Source: Candidatus Aminicenantota bacterium (GTDB taxonomy: Bacteria; Acidobacteriota; Aminicenantia; Aminicenantales; Aminicenantaceae). Taken from it: a stretch of 5,521 nt of DNA. How positions within the stretch are numbered: position 1 is the first letter of the stretch; every line of letters starts with the position of its first letter. The stretch spans positions 1 to 5,521 of the forward strand of contig JAUWTR010000142.1 in assembly GCA_030614645.1 (NCBI GenBank). Reading direction: 5' to 3'. This document shows positions 4,470-5,521 of this stretch, piece after piece. The position numbers and the translations under genes were made by a program. Below the pieces are notes generated by a model. That model had not been told where the DNA came from, did no database searches, and saw only the letters and a program-made list of their open reading frames with translations.

Positions 4470-5521
4470 TATATTCCCCTTTTTGTTTTTCTTGATTGAG
4501 TTGGCGAAAATGACCGGCGAGTAACCTTTAAGCCTTCTTTTCTTTGGATAATATCAGTTAATTCTTCCGGCTTTGATGTGATATTTATAGCTGTCTCATA
4601 AGTGATCGATCCGTCTAAATAGAGACTTGCCAGTGATTGGTTGAAAGTCTGCATCCCGAACTTCTCCTGGCCCGTCTGCATCGTGGAGTAGATCTGGTGG
4701 ATCTTGTCCTCCCGGATCAGGTTCCGGATGGCCGAGTTCGGCACCATGATCTCCATGGCCAGAGCGCGGCCGGTCCCGCTCGCCCTCGGCAGCAGGGCCT
4801 GGCACAGGATCCCCTCGAGCACAAGCGACATCTGCGCCCGGATCTGCGACTGCTGGTGGGCCGGGAAGACGTCGACGACCCTGTTGATGGTCTGAGCGGC
4901 CGAGTTCGTGTGGAGCGTGCCGAAGGTCAAGTGACCCGTCTCGGCGATCCGCAGGGCGGCCTCGATCGTCTCGAGGTCGCGCATCTCGCCGATCAGAACG
5001 ACGTCGGGATCCTCGCGCAGGGCCGCCCTGAGGGCGTTGGTGAAGGAGTGGGTGTCGGCGTGGAGCTCCCGCTGGTTCACGAGGCACTTCTTGTGCTGGT
5101 GCAGGTACTCGATGGGGTCCTCGATGGTGATCATGTGCTCGTGACGCTCGCTGTTGATCTTGTCGAGCATCGCAGCCAACGTCGTCGACTTCCCTGAGCC
5201 GGTAGGGCCGGTCACCAGCACGAGCCCCCGGGGCTTGTCGCAGATCCCGGCCACCACCGGGGGCAGCCCCAGGTCCTTGAAGTTCTTGATCTCGTAAGGG
5301 ATCGTCCGGTAGACGGCGGCCACCGCCCCCCGCTGCATGAACACGTTGGCCCGGAAGCGCGCCAACCCCTTGATCCCGAAGCTGAAGTCGAGCTCGAGGT
5401 TCTCCTCGAAGCGGTGCTTCTGCGCGTCGGTGAGGACGCTGTAGGAGATCTGCTTGGTGTCCACGGCGGTCATGGGCGGGACGTCGAGGGGGCGGAGCTT
5501 GCCGTCCACCCGGATCTGAGG
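4469..5521 (-). CDS. pilT: PilT, pilus retraction ATPase, 5' end off the window
   Basis: The frame is open to the right edge and shows 350 residues, beginning PQIRVDGKLRPLDVPP; roughly 25 N-terminal residues are probably missing, and the GTG at 5509 is an internal Val. PilT is the cytoplasmic hexameric ATPase that powers pilin disassembly. Numbering from the first visible codon, it has an N-terminal PAS-like domain (about 1-95), Walker A GPTGSGKS (105-112), Asp box TIEDPIE (132-138), Walker B VVLIGEMRD (about 174-182), His box TGHLTFGTLHT (195-205), and the PilT-specific AIRNLIRE (264-271), which separates it from PilB. All motifs are intact. The tail after EELTDIIQRKEG is longer than usual, basic and Ser-rich. 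The first ~290 codons are GC-rich and the last ~60 AT-rich, so the gene is a composite in this assembly. Confidence 0.94.
   Translation of the reverse strand, partial: PQIRVDGKLRPLDVPPMTAVDTKQISYSVLTDAQKHRFEENLELDFSFGIKGLARFRANVFMQRGAVAAVYRTIPYEIKNFKDLGLPPVVAGICDKPRGLVLVTGPTGSGKSTTLAAMLDKINSERHEHMITIEDPIEYLHQHKKCLVNQRELHADTHSFTNALRAALREDPDVVLIGEMRDLETIEAALRIAETGHLTFGTLHTNSAAQTINRVVDVFPAHQQSQIRAQMSLVLEGILCQALLPRASGTGRALAMEIMVPNSAIRNLIREDKIHQIYSTMQTGQEKFGMQTFNQSLASLYLDGSITYETAINITSKPEELTDIIQRKEGLKVTRRSFSPTQSRKTKRGI
4476..4480 (-). promoter_or_regulatory. Ribosome binding site of pilC, inside the end of pilT
   Basis: AGGGG on the minus strand lies six bases before the pilC ATG and within the last codons of pilT, whose TAA stop shares one base with the ATG. 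The arrangement implies coupled translation of the retraction ATPase and the platform protein. Confidence 0.8.
4646..4660. other. Abrupt composition boundary inside pilT
   Basis: By hand count, 60-base blocks are 38% GC at 4501-4560, 37% at 4561-4620, 53% at 4621-4680, 58% at 4681-4740 and 73% at 4741-4800. Codon third positions switch at the conserved GMQTFNQSL motif: upstream codons run GGC CAG GAG AAG TTC GGG, downstream ones run ACT TTC AAC CAA TCA. The reading frame and motif order are uninterrupted. This is the signature of two sequences of different origin joined within a conserved region, either by homologous recombination in nature or by assembly of a mixed sample. Confidence 0.85.

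Noticed and set aside
4637..5197. A 186-codon open frame on the plus strand and a 163-codon frame on the minus strand inside pilT.
   Set aside because: Both lie opposite or out of frame with a clearly conserved PilT in GC-rich DNA, where stops are rare. Their translations are low-complexity Arg/Pro/Asp or Val/Leu runs without recognisable domains.

Overview
The window is one stretch of a type IV pilus (T4P) locus. All genes are on the minus strand. In transcription order, from the right edge to the left, they are pilT (5' end off the window), pilC (broken by an in-frame stop), pilS, pilR and pilA (3' end off the window). The order pilT-pilC-pilS-pilR-pilA matches the classic pilB-T-C-S-R-A cluster of Geobacter- and Myxococcus-type bacteria, and pilB would be expected just beyond the right edge. 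The encoded machine is the retraction ATPase (PilT), the inner-membrane platform (PilC), a two-component system (PilS/PilR) that controls pilin transcription through sigma-54, and a pilin.

Organism: most of the window (about 1-4650) is AT-rich, with roughly 37-40% GC in the blocks I counted and A/T-ending codons. Gene order and intergenic short repeats suggest a Gram-negative, deltaproteobacteria-like lineage or an uncultured phylum such as Omnitrophica. The sequence alone does not settle the taxon. The right-hand ~870 bases are very different: about 58-73% GC with G/C in almost every third codon position.

Layout: 1-219 is the start of the pilin gene with a strong ribosome binding site. 220-555 is the only long non-coding stretch. 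It holds a near-consensus sigma-54 promoter for pilA, a five-copy 8-bp tandem repeat, a three-copy 7-bp repeat that runs into the end of pilR, and a weak possible sigma-70 promoter. 556-1926 is pilR and 1942-3210 is pilS. 3211-3266 is a short spacer with a hairpin built from two GGGACAG repeats. 3267-4469 is pilC with a TGA at codon 288. 4469-5521 is pilT, whose composition changes abruptly inside the gene at about 4646-4660.

Together the genes make a coherent regulatory circuit. PilS phosphorylates PilR, and PilR drives the sigma-54 promoter in front of pilA. I see no wholly new system. The points that deserve attention are the composition break inside pilT (natural recombination or a chimeric assembly), the stop codon in pilC, and the repeat-rich pilA upstream region.
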